Assembly (NCBI GenBank): GCA_013115145.1
Contig: JAAPAO010000302.1
Location: 1-41,424 of the forward strand
DNA: 41,424 nt
Reading direction: 5' to 3'
From: Perkinsus chesapeaki
Lineage: Eukaryota; Perkinsozoa; Perkinsida; Perkinsidae
Part shown: positions 1 through 12,217 of the stretch, piece by piece
How the letters are laid out: the number at the start of each line of letters is the position of its first letter
How positions within the stretch are numbered: the stretch's first letter is position 1
Translations under genes and position numbers: made by a program
Notes under the pieces: generated by a model
What the model saw: the letters and a program-made list of their open reading frames with translations, nothing else
What the model was told of the DNA's origin: nothing
The model's database searches: none

Positions 1-115
1 TCAACTTTTGGAGTGTGTTCGGGTTTCGGGTTTGAGTATTCCTCCCGCACTCCCGTGTTCGATGGGATTTTATTGGAGCCAGTCGTCCATCTTTAGAACC
101 ACAGATGTCTGAGAG

Positions 116-135
116 GTGCATGATGCACCGTGCAT
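116..135. repeat. Tri-arm palindromic 20-mer (perfect)
   Basis: GTGCAT (116-121), G, ATGCAC (123-128), C, GTGCAT (130-135). The arms alternate word, reverse complement, word, with single-base spacers. The outer bases G115 and C129 extend the first palindrome to 7+1+7. It shares its geometry, but not its sequence, with the blocks at 8.6, 17-18.5 and 29.3 kb. Confidence 0.9.
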
Positions 136-375
136 CCTTCAAGATTCTTCAAGAAATAGTACTGGCGGCACTGAATGGCCTGCGTCGTTTTGAGCCAGCC
201 GGGCCCTGGCTATCTTTGCACTCTCCTCTGGCGTTTCGCGGTTTGCTATTGGCTATGTGGCTCCTAGTCGCACGCATACGTTACGGTTTCCTGGATTTAA
301 AATTACACGACACGCAATTGTCCGACTTCAGGCACACTACGTGTAAAACGCACGAGATATGAAAAACTCGTGGTA

Positions 376-416
376 TGAAAACGCGAAGCGGTTTCAGTGC
401 GGATGACTTCGCGTTT
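376..416. repeat. Hairpin with 10-bp stem
   Basis: AAACGCGAAG (378-387) pairs with CTTCGCGTTT (406-415) across an 18-nt loop. Two further pairs are possible if one A is bulged. It lies about 400 bp upstream of the polycystin start. No function can be assigned. Confidence 0.55.
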
Positions 417-823
417 CACGCGTTTTTTAAATTAGCTCGCCGGTGAAGGTCCGTCGCAACTCGGCCTGCTGGGGACAGATTAGTCCTTGAGCTCGGCTTG
501 TTTTATTGAGGAGAGATAAGCCTAGCCTTTCGCGAAGATTAAAACAATTTTGTATCATTTATTGACTGAGAAACGTGGTTTGCATCACTGTAGTAGCCGC
601 CACTCTCGAGTTGGAGTGACTCAATCTGAAGGGATATTGGTAGTCATTCGCAACGAACTGAACCAACTGTAGAAATTTGTGACTGAGAGCTAATCGAAGT
701 TGTAGAGCCGATGTGCATGTGTACAGGGTGAAGTTAGTCTCTGGGTACGAATCGTACCAGACAAGAATCCTTGGCAGGAACTTCCTGTGAATCATTTAGC
801 GACGCTTGAATCCCAATCAATCC

Positions 824-3800
824 AATGACTAGCAAAAACTCGCTCACGGAATCCGAGCAACCGCTTGCCGACCTACATGAGGTGCGGTCGATCTACGTGC
901 GCGGCTCGCTGATCATCGACACGCCCAGTTCAGACGTCATTGACGTGTGTACACTAGGTTCTGGAGGACCCCGATGAATCAAAGAAGTTTCTGGGGGACC
1001 CCATCTGGTGGAAGTGCTTCGATCAAATAGACAAGAGGAGGATTTTCAAAACGAGCAGCGCGGAATACAAGAATTTGAGGATCATGTTTTTTGACGCGCT
1101 AGCCTACATAGCATTTGTAAGTGCGAGTAAAACCCCGCCAATCCATACGATACGTCAAAAGGTCTTAAACTGCAATTGCTTTCAGCTCATCATTCTAACG
1201 TTGCTGGCATATAACTCTCAAGGGGCTTTGGAATATGAAACTAGGGAACATCAAATGAGGTGAATAACTTCCGCTGATAACCGCAAAGGCTCTCACCGGC
1301 CAATAGCCGATGTTTGAATTCTGGACTTCGAGGTATTGGGCTGCCTGCAGCAACGGAGCTGCAAGTTGTGGTCTGCGCGGGGTTGACAGTGTGCGCACTT
1401 TCTGGTCATGGATTTTGGACGACTTGGTAAAATGCATAGAACCCTAACAGTTGAGTTTGAAATAGGTGAGCCTCTCACAAACACAGCCGCTTGAGCAAGA
1501 CGACCCTGGGTTTGGATTCAGTTTTCAGCCCGCTGACCTCATACGGAAAGAAAATGTAACGAGAAACTCTTACTCGGAACACAGCCTGTCATTTTGGTAG
1601 GTCAGAACCATGCAGACGAGCTTCGGCGGGAACGACTTCACAGTAACACATCATCCTGCTGTACTCAAGCATTCGTCTGCCTTCACCATCATACTAGGTG
1701 ATTTGATGCAGGAATTCATATGGCCTCGCAGAAGTGTGTCCATCGAGAATCGAAGAATGATCATAATGCGAAGATAGCAAGGAACTTTTGCTGGAAGATA
1801 TGTTCCTAGACTGATATAGAATGTCTAATACATTCCTTTTGGAAACATCTCATGATCCTCAATGGCTCCCTGTTCTGATGTCTTTTAAAGAGACGTTGAG
1901 TCTATCCTCAGGGCCTATACGAATAAGACAACTCCGCGTTGAGAAGAATAAAGGCTGTGAGGTGTCCCAGCTTTATAGGTAGTGACGGTAAACCAAGTAT
2001 TACCTCATATCTGAAGTCAGACAATTGGTATCCGATTGCTACAGTAAGTTCACTGAGGGAAGCAGTGAGAGCCGAGCGTCCTTCGGGTCCTCTCAAACAC
2101 CATCGTAGCAGTCTCAATTAGGCTGTATAAATCGCAGATGTACCTCAGTTACATCATGCCGGCTTTCGAGTGGGCCGATGCGTCACAAACGGGTGGTGCA
2201 GGCATTACGAGCGGGGGCATCCTTGCTATTGGGAAAGTCAGTGGTTCCAGGTGAGATAGACGGCAACGCACTAACTATACGGGAGACTAATGCCAGTTAC
2301 CCAGGCAGCGGGTTCTACTTCGATCTGCCGCACAATAGCAGTATAGCAAGAAATATGTTGACGGACTTTCAGGTGAGTATATCTCACTGCCGAACCCTAA
2401 TCGTGTCCAAGTCCTTCTTAGAATTCGCACTGGATAGACGCATCGACTCGAGCCGTGATAGTGGAGATACCGACGCTCAGCCCCAATACAAGGGTCATCG
2501 CAACTATCCGTATCCTCTTCGAATTTAACCCGACAGGTCTGCTCCCTGAAAATATTCTATGTGATTTTTAGTACTTCAGGAACTGTAACAGTTTCGGAAA
2601 GGATATCTTCCTTTCCGATCCATGCCATATCCATCTCAACTGCTCACAGCGAAGAAGTCGCTTCCCTGCTTTTGCAAGTAACGCTGCAACCACTCTCCTC
2701 TATAAAGGAGAACTTCATCAGCTCCTATGTCTGTTGGCGCTGATGGCTTCGTCAACATGGATAGTATGGCAGGTCAAACACATCGGACTAGCAAGAGTGA
2801 TTCTTCCGTCCCTTCTCCTCATTTAACTTTTTTTGCAGTATCTTGCTTATGGCTGGAATGTAGTGGATGTGGTTATAGCCATATTACTGGCCTCTTACCT
2901 CCTCCTCCGAATTCAGGTAGAGGAGAAGCACAACTGTGCTTTGGCATTCGGTCACTACAGGTATACGTCGCCGTTGCTGGCAGTAACGCCCTCAGTAGTG
3001 ATAAGATCGGCCACCCAGATTACTTCCCCCCTCTTGCAGCCAAGGCGGGTGTCCCCTTGGAGAAAGCTACTACTATTCTGAGGTGAAGTTCATGCTTAAT
3101 GTGCCTACTCCATAGCGTCTCTAAATACCAACTTGGTATTGGTATTACCAAGCGAGGAGATCTGTCGAGAGTGCGTGGCTCTGGCCCGGTATCCAAATCC
3201 AAATGAGCTCGAATCATCGCCTAGCCACGTTGGGATGGGTCGTACGTGTTCTTGCTTATGATTAACCCTTCCTCGATTTTTTACCCAAATTTATTTGGTC
3301 TAGGACTACTCTTTATCCACTTTTACTGCCAGCACGTAATAAAATCATGTCTCAGCTTGGTCAATGTCCACGTATGTATCTGGATGGCTTCTCTTAAGAT
3401 TCTCTGCTTAGATTCTGTCAGTTTCCCTGTCCTTCATGCTGCTCAGTTTGTCCCGCTCAGTTGCATATGTGTCCTGGCATGGATCAAGTTCTTCAAGTAT
3501 CTCACAATAGGTTTACCCTTTCGCATGCTCGTTCGAGTAAGCTGCCGTTAATATCGTTCCTCATTGACTATTCTCTGCAAGGTATTGGAGCACAGCGCTC
3601 GTCAACTCCTTGTCTTTGGATCATTACTGGTCATCGTTGTCTTCACTGGATTCTCATTAGCTTTCTATGTTGGTATCGGTAGCATCGCCTCTGACTACTC
3701 CAACTCGACTCATGCATTTGCAACAGCAGTTTTCTCATTAATGATGACTGTAAGAAGAACGTTATCGCTCTGGGATCATTCCCGTTTCAGCTCCGTATCG

Positions 3801-5538
3801 ATCCTCGATGGTACCTACCCGGCAACGATACCCTCGGTGCCTTCCTCACGCTATGCTATGTTTTCATTATATACTTCATAACCGTTCCCATGTTCACTGC
3901 TATCGTTTTGGCTGCATTCTACGCTGTAAGCGAGTCGGACGGCGCCAGTGGCGCCAGTAGCAAATATCTTAATCGACCCGCTTCTAGAGATGTTAGCACC
4001 CCGGGGTCGATCAAAGTACGATGTTAACCATGATACTTGTTTAAGGGACCATCTTCCTTCAGAGTGCTGCAAGTCGATGGAGGCGCACGTTCAGCGATTT
4101 GTGGTCGGTAGAAAAGAACGTCGAGAGACGGAACCCAATGGTTGTCTTCCTGTACGTCTGTGGTAAGCGGTAGACTCATCAGTCTGAACGACGCGAGGTA
4201 CACGTTCTATAATGCTCTAAAGGGAGTGTCTGTGGACATTGAGCACGATGACGATTTCGGTTTACCCGAGGAGCAGGACATTCCCTTAAAAATGCTACCT
4301 GGGTAGACGGCCGCCTGGGCACTCGAAGGCTAAATACGCCCCCTTGGGTGATATCGCTGGCTTTCTTAGGGTTGTTGCTCATCGATGGTTTGAGCGGAAG
4401 CGACGACTGGCGCTCATTGTGGATAGGAATTTACATAGAGACAGCCACAAAGTAGCCTTATCGTTCATAGCACATACAGTGAATCGACGTAGATGCAAAC
4501 ACAGTTGTTGGTCTCAGGGAGGGAGTGATGACTCTCGGGCAACTTCAGCTGGTACAGGATCACATGAAAAGCCAACAAAGGAGGTTACCATGGTCACCAA
4601 GGTACATTGTGCAAGCAAACGACTGCACTTGCCACGTCTGTATGGCGTGTATCCTCAGCTTCTAGAAAGGACCCGCGAGATGCTTGACATACCCTCTGCG
4701 AGTGAGTTTCAACCAGCCTTACCGAGCCAAGTAGCCGACAAGGCTGATACCGTGCCTTCCGGACCAGCGAGCCTGTAGGCAATTCACCGAGAGCTCCTTT
4801 GAGCTCAGCATTAATAAAACTGCTTTATACTCACTGGACATGGGATATAGTCATTCGCAATCGTCAGGTATACTGTAGATGAAGACGCAGTAGAGAGAAC
4901 TACGTTAACTAGGACACAGTTACAACGCCTAATGGACGAGGATCGAGCTCTCCCGTTGATGCTGGGGACGAAGCGTGCCATCGATGTGATCAGGAGGTGC
5001 CTCTTGATGCGGAGTGTTGGCGTCTTGACTGCTTTAACAGGTTTAAATTCCCTGATGAGCATCCCGAGGTATCACATCCGATCGAAAAGGGTGCTGGTCC
5101 CGTTGCGCAGCTGCAAGAGAATTGGTATCGTAAGCTCGACCGTCTCGAGAAGATGGGACTCGATATCGAGACAAAGCAGGTATAGCTTTGAAAGCTATCT
5201 CCGAGTGGAGCCAATCCTGCCGTTCAGAACCCCTTCTGTCGGCAGTTAATTACGGAGCTGGACAGATCGCTCGATCACATGCACAGTGTCTGGCGTAGCG
5301 ATTTGCGTACACTTCTAGAAGCAGTCGGAAACCTTGCTGAAGAGCTACTTGATTTGATCAAAAGCCTAGAAACGGCGAAGGTGAAATAGTCGTGCGGAAA
5401 TGCATGGGTTCGACCATTTGCTACCAGGCAAACTATGTGACAATGTTGGACAAGGATGCGGAGTATGCTTTACAGCAGCAACAGCAACGCCGGCAGAGCG
5501 CATATTCGGCTGATAGCAGTGATGGCCCCAGTCAGTGA
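824..5538 (+). CDS. Polycystin-2-like (TRPP/PKD2 family) cation channel, multi-exon
   Basis: This encodes a six-transmembrane channel of the PKD2 family, expected in ciliary or intracellular membranes. Exons read in order: cytosolic N-terminus with DPIWWKCFDQ (to 1116); S1 as LIILTLLAYN (1186-1259); TFWSWILDDL (1390-1426); PADLIRKENV (from 1529); extracellular polycystin domain GSGFYFDLPHNSS (to 2372) and WIDASTRAVIVEIPTL (2422-2525); S3 WNVVDVVIAILLASYLLL (from 2839); S4-linker LAWIKFFKYLTI (about 3475-3510); S5 LLVIVVFTGFSLAFYVG; S6 IIYFITVPMFTAIVLAAF. The C-terminus ends in a coiled coil (ITELDRSLDHMH, LLEAVGNLAEELLDLI) and a Gln tract. Introns of 69, 49, 41 (3750-3790), 47 and about 31 nt keep phase. 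The chosen stop, TGA at 5536, needs a 47-nt last intron; otherwise it stops at 5389. A possible intron near 884-960 makes the extreme N-terminus uncertain. The LGD-type filter is not obvious. Confidence 0.88.
3124..3151. repeat. Palindromic block in the polycystin gene (variant geometry)
   Basis: TACCAA (3126-3131), C, TTGGTA, then TTGGTA again, T, TACCAA (3146-3151): w-n-w'-w'-n-w. The left half extends to 8+1+8 (AATACCAA-C-TTGGTATT, 3124-3140). It sits between the S3 and S4 exons, probably in an intron. It is related in style to the 20-bp blocks but has one extra w' arm. Confidence 0.8.
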
Positions 5539-5761
5539 TTCTCATGATTATGATATGGCTCGTCTTTGAAGGACAGCTGGTGTTGCGTTGTCCATTGATT
5601 ACACCTGAAGACCAACGACACTTCTTCGTTGTCACTGCGCGGTGCGTATGCTTCATATTACTCTTTGAATACAAATCGTTAGACGAAGTGTGACACTCCT
5701 GTAATCGCTTAATCCTAAACCACGATTCATGTGCTCGAGAGGAAAGACAGGGAGTTGCAGA

Positions 5762-8060
<2,299 letters not shown>

Positions 8061-8439
8061 GGATTACCACTTTCTCAAAGCTAAAGTGACTTCTCGGCAG
8101 TTGGAACACCGAGTTCTTCGTTGGAGACTTTGCATGTATAATTGACGAAAGTGATACTATAAAGAGCATATCGCAATAGTGTTTGTAACGAAAAGCTTCC
8201 ATTTTCCAAAAAAGCCGGTAGGCTTGAGCTTACAGTGCGGGTGTTCCTTGCCGCCCGTACTGTCAACACCCTCTTTGCCACGGTATATTCTAGACTTGTT
8301 CTACGCGGTGGGCTGCAATACCGTCAGTAAGGCTGGGCTAAGAGAGTTTCTCCTCATGTAAGACCTAGAGTATTAGTTCTCTCGCTAATCAGATTCAGCT
8401 TAATTCTATATCCATGTGGCCTTGTTGGAGACCCGACAG
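8061..8439. other. Intergenic stretch, nothing recognised
   Basis: No family resemblance was seen in either strand. It separates the TTLL1 stop from the degenerate secreted-protein copy. Confidence 0.4.
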
Positions 8440-8690
8440 GGAACTTCCCAGAACAGCCAGAACGGCGAACCATATTCGCACAGTCCTCACCGGACAGCTT
8501 CCGATGTCGTCCAGTAGCTCGACATTCACACTTGTATTTGTTGGCTCTTCATTTCCGTGAGAAAAGCCGTACTGTGAGTATATCAATGAAGGTCCTGCCT
8601 GAGTCTATATGATAGCCCTTAACGCACATGGCATTGCCAATGCCGCGTTGAGTTACGATGATGTCAGCATGAGAGTGGCATAACGTAACG
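8440..8690 (-). pseudogene. Degenerate copy 1 of the small secreted-protein family
   Basis: The minus strand aligns by eye with copies 2 and 3. A start-like stretch reading TTACGTTATGCC..CTCATGCTG lies at the 8690 end. GGCTATCATATAGAC corresponds to the GYYID motif. A C-terminal block reads YKCECRATGRHRKLSGEDC, then ANMVRRSG, against YKCKYQAVGRQVKLSGKDC in copy 2. Frame is lost between these blocks, the signal-peptide region is shortened, and no single reading frame spans the gene, so I call it a pseudogene. A tri-arm palindrome (8631-8650) sits where the intact copies encode the end of the signal peptide. Confidence 0.7.
8631..8650. repeat. Tri-arm palindromic 20-mer (1 mismatch) inside the pseudogene
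   Basis: GCATTG (8631-8636), C, CAATGC (8638-8643), C, GCGTTG (8645-8650; one change). The first palindrome extends to 7+1+7 (8630-8644). Copies 2 and 3 of the gene have no such palindrome at the corresponding place; they keep only one CAATGC arm. The block therefore arose after duplication. Confidence 0.8.
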
Positions 8691-9073
8691 ATTTGAGCCC
8701 GATAATGAACTCAACTGGACTCAAGGAGGCTGGCATCTACAACATCTTTACACAAACCTGTGGATCTACTACTAGCTAACAAATTCTGTTGATATATGTG
8801 GAATAATGGATGCATGCAATTGGGAGAAACCTTCGTATTACAAAATCAACCGCTCACTTTGTGGCCTTCACGTGCTATGAGTACGATCGTGTCCTTCGGA
8901 AACTTTAACACCAGAAGCCCGAATTCATCGAAGCAAATTCAGGCCTCAGCAACTAGGTTAAACTCAAGCCGATTCTGTAAGTTCCTATGTGATATAAAGT
9001 GGATCTACTGCCGACTGATGCACCTGTTCATTTAGAAATATTGGATGCAAACTCGCCCTTGTTCATGAATGTA
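8691..9073. other. Spacer between copies 1 and 2, nothing recognised
   Basis: No gene could be supported. An open frame at 8796-9035 has no recognisable features. Confidence 0.4.
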
Positions 9074-9092
9074 CGAAACTTCGCAAGTTTCG
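9074..9092. other. Conserved 3' hairpin of copy 2
   Basis: CGAAACTT (9074-9081), loop CGC, AAGTTTCG (9085-9092). It lies exactly 28 nt beyond the stop codon of copy 2 (minus strand). The identical stem and loop lie 28 nt beyond the stop of copy 3 (16415-16435). Conservation of stem, loop and spacing while the flanks differ suggests a 3' UTR or 3'-end element. Confidence 0.7.
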
Positions 9093-9120
9093 CGATTCGA
9101 AAGAAGCTCTAAGTGGACTC

Positions 9121-9493
9121 TCATTTCTTCTTCGTGTAGGTAACTGTGGACTTGCTCTGATAAAAAGTCAAGCGAGTCCGATCATCACTAAGTACGGGCT
9201 GTAAGGCCTTGGCCGTCAGGTTTGCACGAGAGTTGCGCACCATATCAGCACAGTCTTTACCAGACAACTTGACCTGACGCCCAACCGCTTGATATTTGCA
9301 CTTGTACTTCTTGGCAATGACAGGGCGTTTTCTTCTTCAGAATAACTGTACCATCACTCTTGAAGGTTATGCTCAAGTCGATATAATAGCCTTTGGGAGG
9401 GTTAACCGTAGGGACAAACTTCGCATTGAAGTACTGGCCATTGAGGAGCGATGCAGCCAGCATGAGGATGACATAACGCATAAAGTTTAGCAT
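9121..9493 (-). pseudogene. Copy 2 of the small secreted-protein family, frameshifted
   Basis: The start matches copy 3: MLNFMRYVILMLAASLLNG is a signal peptide, followed by QYFNAKFVPTVNPPKGYYID and SITFKSDGTVILKK. One extra base after the VILKK codons (near 9328-9333) shifts the frame relative to copy 3. In the shifted frame the protein continues to TGA at 9121 with RPVIAKKYKC, QVKLSGKDCADMV and a C-terminal TFYQSKSTVTYTKKK. The family has no homologue I recognise. Two Cys about 20 residues apart (YKC, KDC) could form a disulphide. A sequencing error is an alternative to true inactivation, since the remainder is intact. Confidence 0.75.
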
Positions 9494-9502
9494 CATCGGC
9501 AA

Positions 9503-10252
9503 AATGCTTCGTCAATGCCTAACCGAGGAGTGAATGCGCGACAAATAGGAAGCGAATGGTGAATGCTGAGAATACGACCATAACATTGGCTGCAGCTTCA
9601 GCCTAACTAACCCTGTTGGATACGATATTCGCTATGTTTTAGGGGAACTCGGGAATTCCAAGCCCGTAATCGTACTGTCGTTGTCGTCCTGCAGCGCTTC
9701 CGTAGCAAAAGCTTTGCCACACAGCTATTCCTGCCTGGTTCTACCGGTCAATGGATCCGAAAATTCCATGAAAGACCCACAGAACACTAACACAGACCTC
9801 TCTCTCGTTTTCAACTTAGTAGCATACCACCCCATGACGTCAACCGATTGTGGTGTTCTTGGTTCGCAATGTAAATGGCATTCGATTTGAGTTTCACATG
9901 ACATGGCATACTGTGCTACTCTCGGAAATATCGCTCCTTCTGCTTGATTGAGTTGTGTTACAAGGTATGTCAAGGCGCTGGATTGCGCCATGTTTTGGCT
10001 TACAGGTTTGCCACTCGCAACCTCACTCTAATCGACTGAATCTTGAAAACTAGTGCAAAGTCTAAATCTAGAATACACAATTCCTTCGCGGTACACTTCG
10101 AGCCGGGGTCTCCGGCCCGGATAACGAGTTCTTCGGGCCGGTCCCGACAGTCACTGCTGGCTCAGCACCGAAACGCATCTAAGCCGCGCAGGTGAGTTTT
10201 AGTATCCAGCTTAGACTTGCACCAATTTGATTTAGCTCTAGATTACTTCAAC
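9503..10252. other. Intergenic stretch left of the retrotransposon
   Basis: I see no supported gene. A GC-rich inverted repeat CCGGCCCG (10112-10119) / CGGGCCGG (10134-10141) with a 14-nt loop is present. The retrotransposon begins at 10253 with no target duplication visible. Confidence 0.4.
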
Positions 10253-10400
10253 TAAATTCGTAGGTACGGGGGACTGGGAGGAAATGGTAAGGGCAAAGCT
10301 GCCTATAAGGCAAAGCTTAGCCCAACCATCGAAGCACTCACGTTAGGTCTCTGCAAATGAGTAACTCAAATGCAGAGGACTTAAGGTGAGCGCACTCCCC
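10253..10400 (-). repeat. Split direct repeat B2 (outer 3' end)
   Basis: 148 bp, identical by eye to B1 at 10612-10759. Left flank CTTCAAC precedes TAAATTCG. It forms the 3' end of the element on the minus strand. Confidence 0.92.
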
Positions 10401-10440
10401 GTACCCTGGAAAAACGAAAAAAAATGGGAAATGGGCAGGG

Positions 10441-10611
10441 AGGAGAAAACTCCACACAAGGGCGATCAACCTGAGTTTTCTGCTCTACTATATCATTATG
10501 AAACAGAAGCTACGCAGCTTACACAATGGTCAAATCTCAGAACATGGCGGAGCGAAGCGTCCCCCGAAGAACGAATTTACCCGCGTCGAACCTTGCAGGT
10601 TTAACTATACA
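10441..10611 (-). repeat. Split direct repeat A2 (internal)
   Basis: 171 bp, identical by eye to A1 at 15942-16112. It abuts B1 directly and is separated from B2 by 40 nt (10401-10440, rich in A and G). Confidence 0.92.
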
Positions 10612-10759
10612 TAAATTCGTAGGTACGGGGGACTGGGAGGAAATGGTAAGGGCAAAGCTGCCTATAAGGCAAAGCTTAGCCCAACCATCGAAGCACTCAC
10701 GTTAGGTCTCTGCAAATGAGTAACTCAAATGCAGAGGACTTAAGGTGAGCGCACTCCCC
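10612..10759 (-). repeat. Split direct repeat B1
   Basis: 148 bp copy of B2. It follows the recombinase stop (10944) after 184 nt. The B1-A2 border (minus strand CGAATTTA|TGTATAG) is the predicted circle-junction sequence. Confidence 0.92.
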
Positions 10760-10943
10760 AACTTCCTCCTAATCAGACTAAGTCAATCCCAAGCGAAACC
10801 GAACAAAAGGCGAAGACTCCGCCGTAGCCAACTTAGGGAATCAATTTACGAACACAAAAGTATAAAATAGTTATAAAACCTTAAATCACCACTAATAAAA
10901 ACCTAAACGATGGGTTAAGCCTTTATTCAGCCGCTTAACGCCC

Positions 10944-12083
10944 CTACCACAAGCGCTCACGCCAAACCTCGGCCGTTAGCTCAGAAAAGTATCCCGGAGC
11001 GTCAGCAACATGCTGAAGGTACCCTTCTAAAGAAGAAGAATTGCTCCAGCGGCCCATTTGGGCAAGTTCCACCAACGGAACGCCATACCGATGATAGATA
11101 ACTGCACCAGAGCGTCGCATGAGATGGGTTGTTGCATAACTAGGATGGCATCCAATGACATCAACCACTCTTGCTCTAAGTCGTTCAGCGAAACTCTGTC
11201 TGTCCGTATCGAACAGATTCGAATCCGGGGCTTCGCACAAAATAGATCTACGGACAAGACGGTGCGCTACGCAAGCATCCAATCCACACGTATGACCAGT
11301 AACCGGTATAGGGGCTACACATCCCAAAAACACCTTCTTTCCCATCCAATACTGGTCCGTTTTGGACTTATTTATAAATAAGCTAGCCCCCCCGCAAGTA
11401 ACTTGTACGTGGCCAGCCAAGAGAGAAAACAATTCAGAGCATCGAAAGAGTCCCATGACCCCCGCGAGCAATAGGTCCGAGTCAACTTGAGACATACCAG
11501 CAGCGACCGTGACTATCTGCTCCAAGGAGAGGGCTACGGCCTTCTTAGGCCCAGGATCTCCAACCACTTTTCTCGCAGCTCTTAAAGCTAATTCAATTAC
11601 TCGCTCTTCCTGGGCATTCAGATCTGAGACACCACGCTCTTTGAACTGTCTTCGAACATTGCCTAAATAGTTGGTTATAGTAGCATAGGCATAACTACTC
11701 GAAGCCATGGCGTGGAGCCACGCGACCACATTTATGACATTGAACTCCTGTGGATTTAAACCCGCTGCTTCCACAGCCGTCACATAAGACTTGTAAGCTG
11801 ATGATCTCTGCTTGTGAGTAGAATCTGAGAGGCCACTAGCCACGAAGTCTTCTAGGGTCTTAAGGGAAGATCGTGCCGCTGTTTCCTCAAGGCGCCGTTG
11901 ACGGCTGGTCCCTCGTGGAGCTGGAGTTCCACCCGGGCCACCCCCAGAGCAAACTACACGATTAACTCTACTTAGGGTAGGGTGGCTATATGGAGTACCA
12001 GGACGAATCAAAGGCCTCCAAACTGCTCGCATCGGGCGCCAAATTTTGTGGGAAGGACGGGTTTGCGGAAACTTTTCCGACAT
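10944..12083 (-). CDS. Tyrosine recombinase of the retrotransposon
   Basis: 379 aa. It replaces the DDE integrase found in LTR elements: it recombines a circular DNA copy into the target through a covalent 3'-phosphotyrosine. Phage-integrase-type active-site residues are in order: Arg214 (LFRCSEL), Lys in NKSKTD (239-241), HxxR as His320-Arg323 (HLMRRSG), Trp346 (GRWSN, the H/W position) and nucleophile Tyr355 (EGYLQ). An N-terminal helical SAM-like core-binding domain fits residues about 75-175 (TLEDFVASGLSDSTHKQRSS onward), preceded by a basic, Pro/Gly-rich tail. The ATG at 12083 is clear. It is the last ORF, 134 nt after the RT ORF, possibly translated from a shared genomic RNA. Confidence 0.95.
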   Translation of the reverse strand: MSEKFPQTRPSHKIWRPMRAVWRPLIRPGTPYSHPTLSRVNRVVCSGGGPGGTPAPRGTSRQRRLEETAARSSLKTLEDFVASGLSDSTHKQRSSAYKSYVTAVEAAGLNPQEFNVINVVAWLHAMASSSYAYATITNYLGNVRRQFKERGVSDLNAQEERVIELALRAARKVVGDPGPKKAVALSLEQIVTVAAGMSQVDSDLLLAGVMGLFRCSELFSLLAGHVQVTCGGASLFINKSKTDQYWMGKKVFLGCVAPIPVTGHTCGLDACVAHRLVRRSILCEAPDSNLFDTDRQSFAERLRARVVDVIGCHPSYATTHLMRRSGAVIYHRYGVPLVELAQMGRWSNSSSLEGYLQHVADAPGYFSELTAEVWRERLW

Positions 12084-12217
12084 ATTAAGGAAAAGGAATC
12101 TTTATTCAGCCTAAATACCATTGACCTCTGAGTCCGAAACATGAGGGAAACGCAAGGCGGATTAGGGGAAAAGAAGAAGGCACAATTAGGCCGAGCAACT
12201 TCAAATCTAGAGGCAGT

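Larger units (their letters stand above)
1..823. other. Upstream intergenic stretch
   Basis: I see no recognisable coding region before the polycystin start at 824. The stretch holds one perfect w-n-w'-n-w palindromic block (116-135) and one longer hairpin (376-416), listed separately. Short open frames here show no family resemblance or splice structure. Confidence 0.5.

Noticed and set aside
945-965. Programmed +1 frameshift near the start of the polycystin gene (CTAGGT)
   Set aside because: A 76-nt intron (about 884-959) joins GAG to GTTCTGGAGG in phase and is the simpler reading; recoding in nuclear genes is not supported.
10112-10141. GC-rich 8+14+8 inverted repeat as a terminator or transposon end
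   Set aside because: With loops up to about 20 nt, several such 8-bp stems are expected by chance in 41 kb, and it does not coincide with the retrotransposon edge.
10386-10604. Open frame across the A2 repeat
   Set aside because: It lies inside non-coding split repeats of the retrotransposon; part of it recurs in A1 without coding context.
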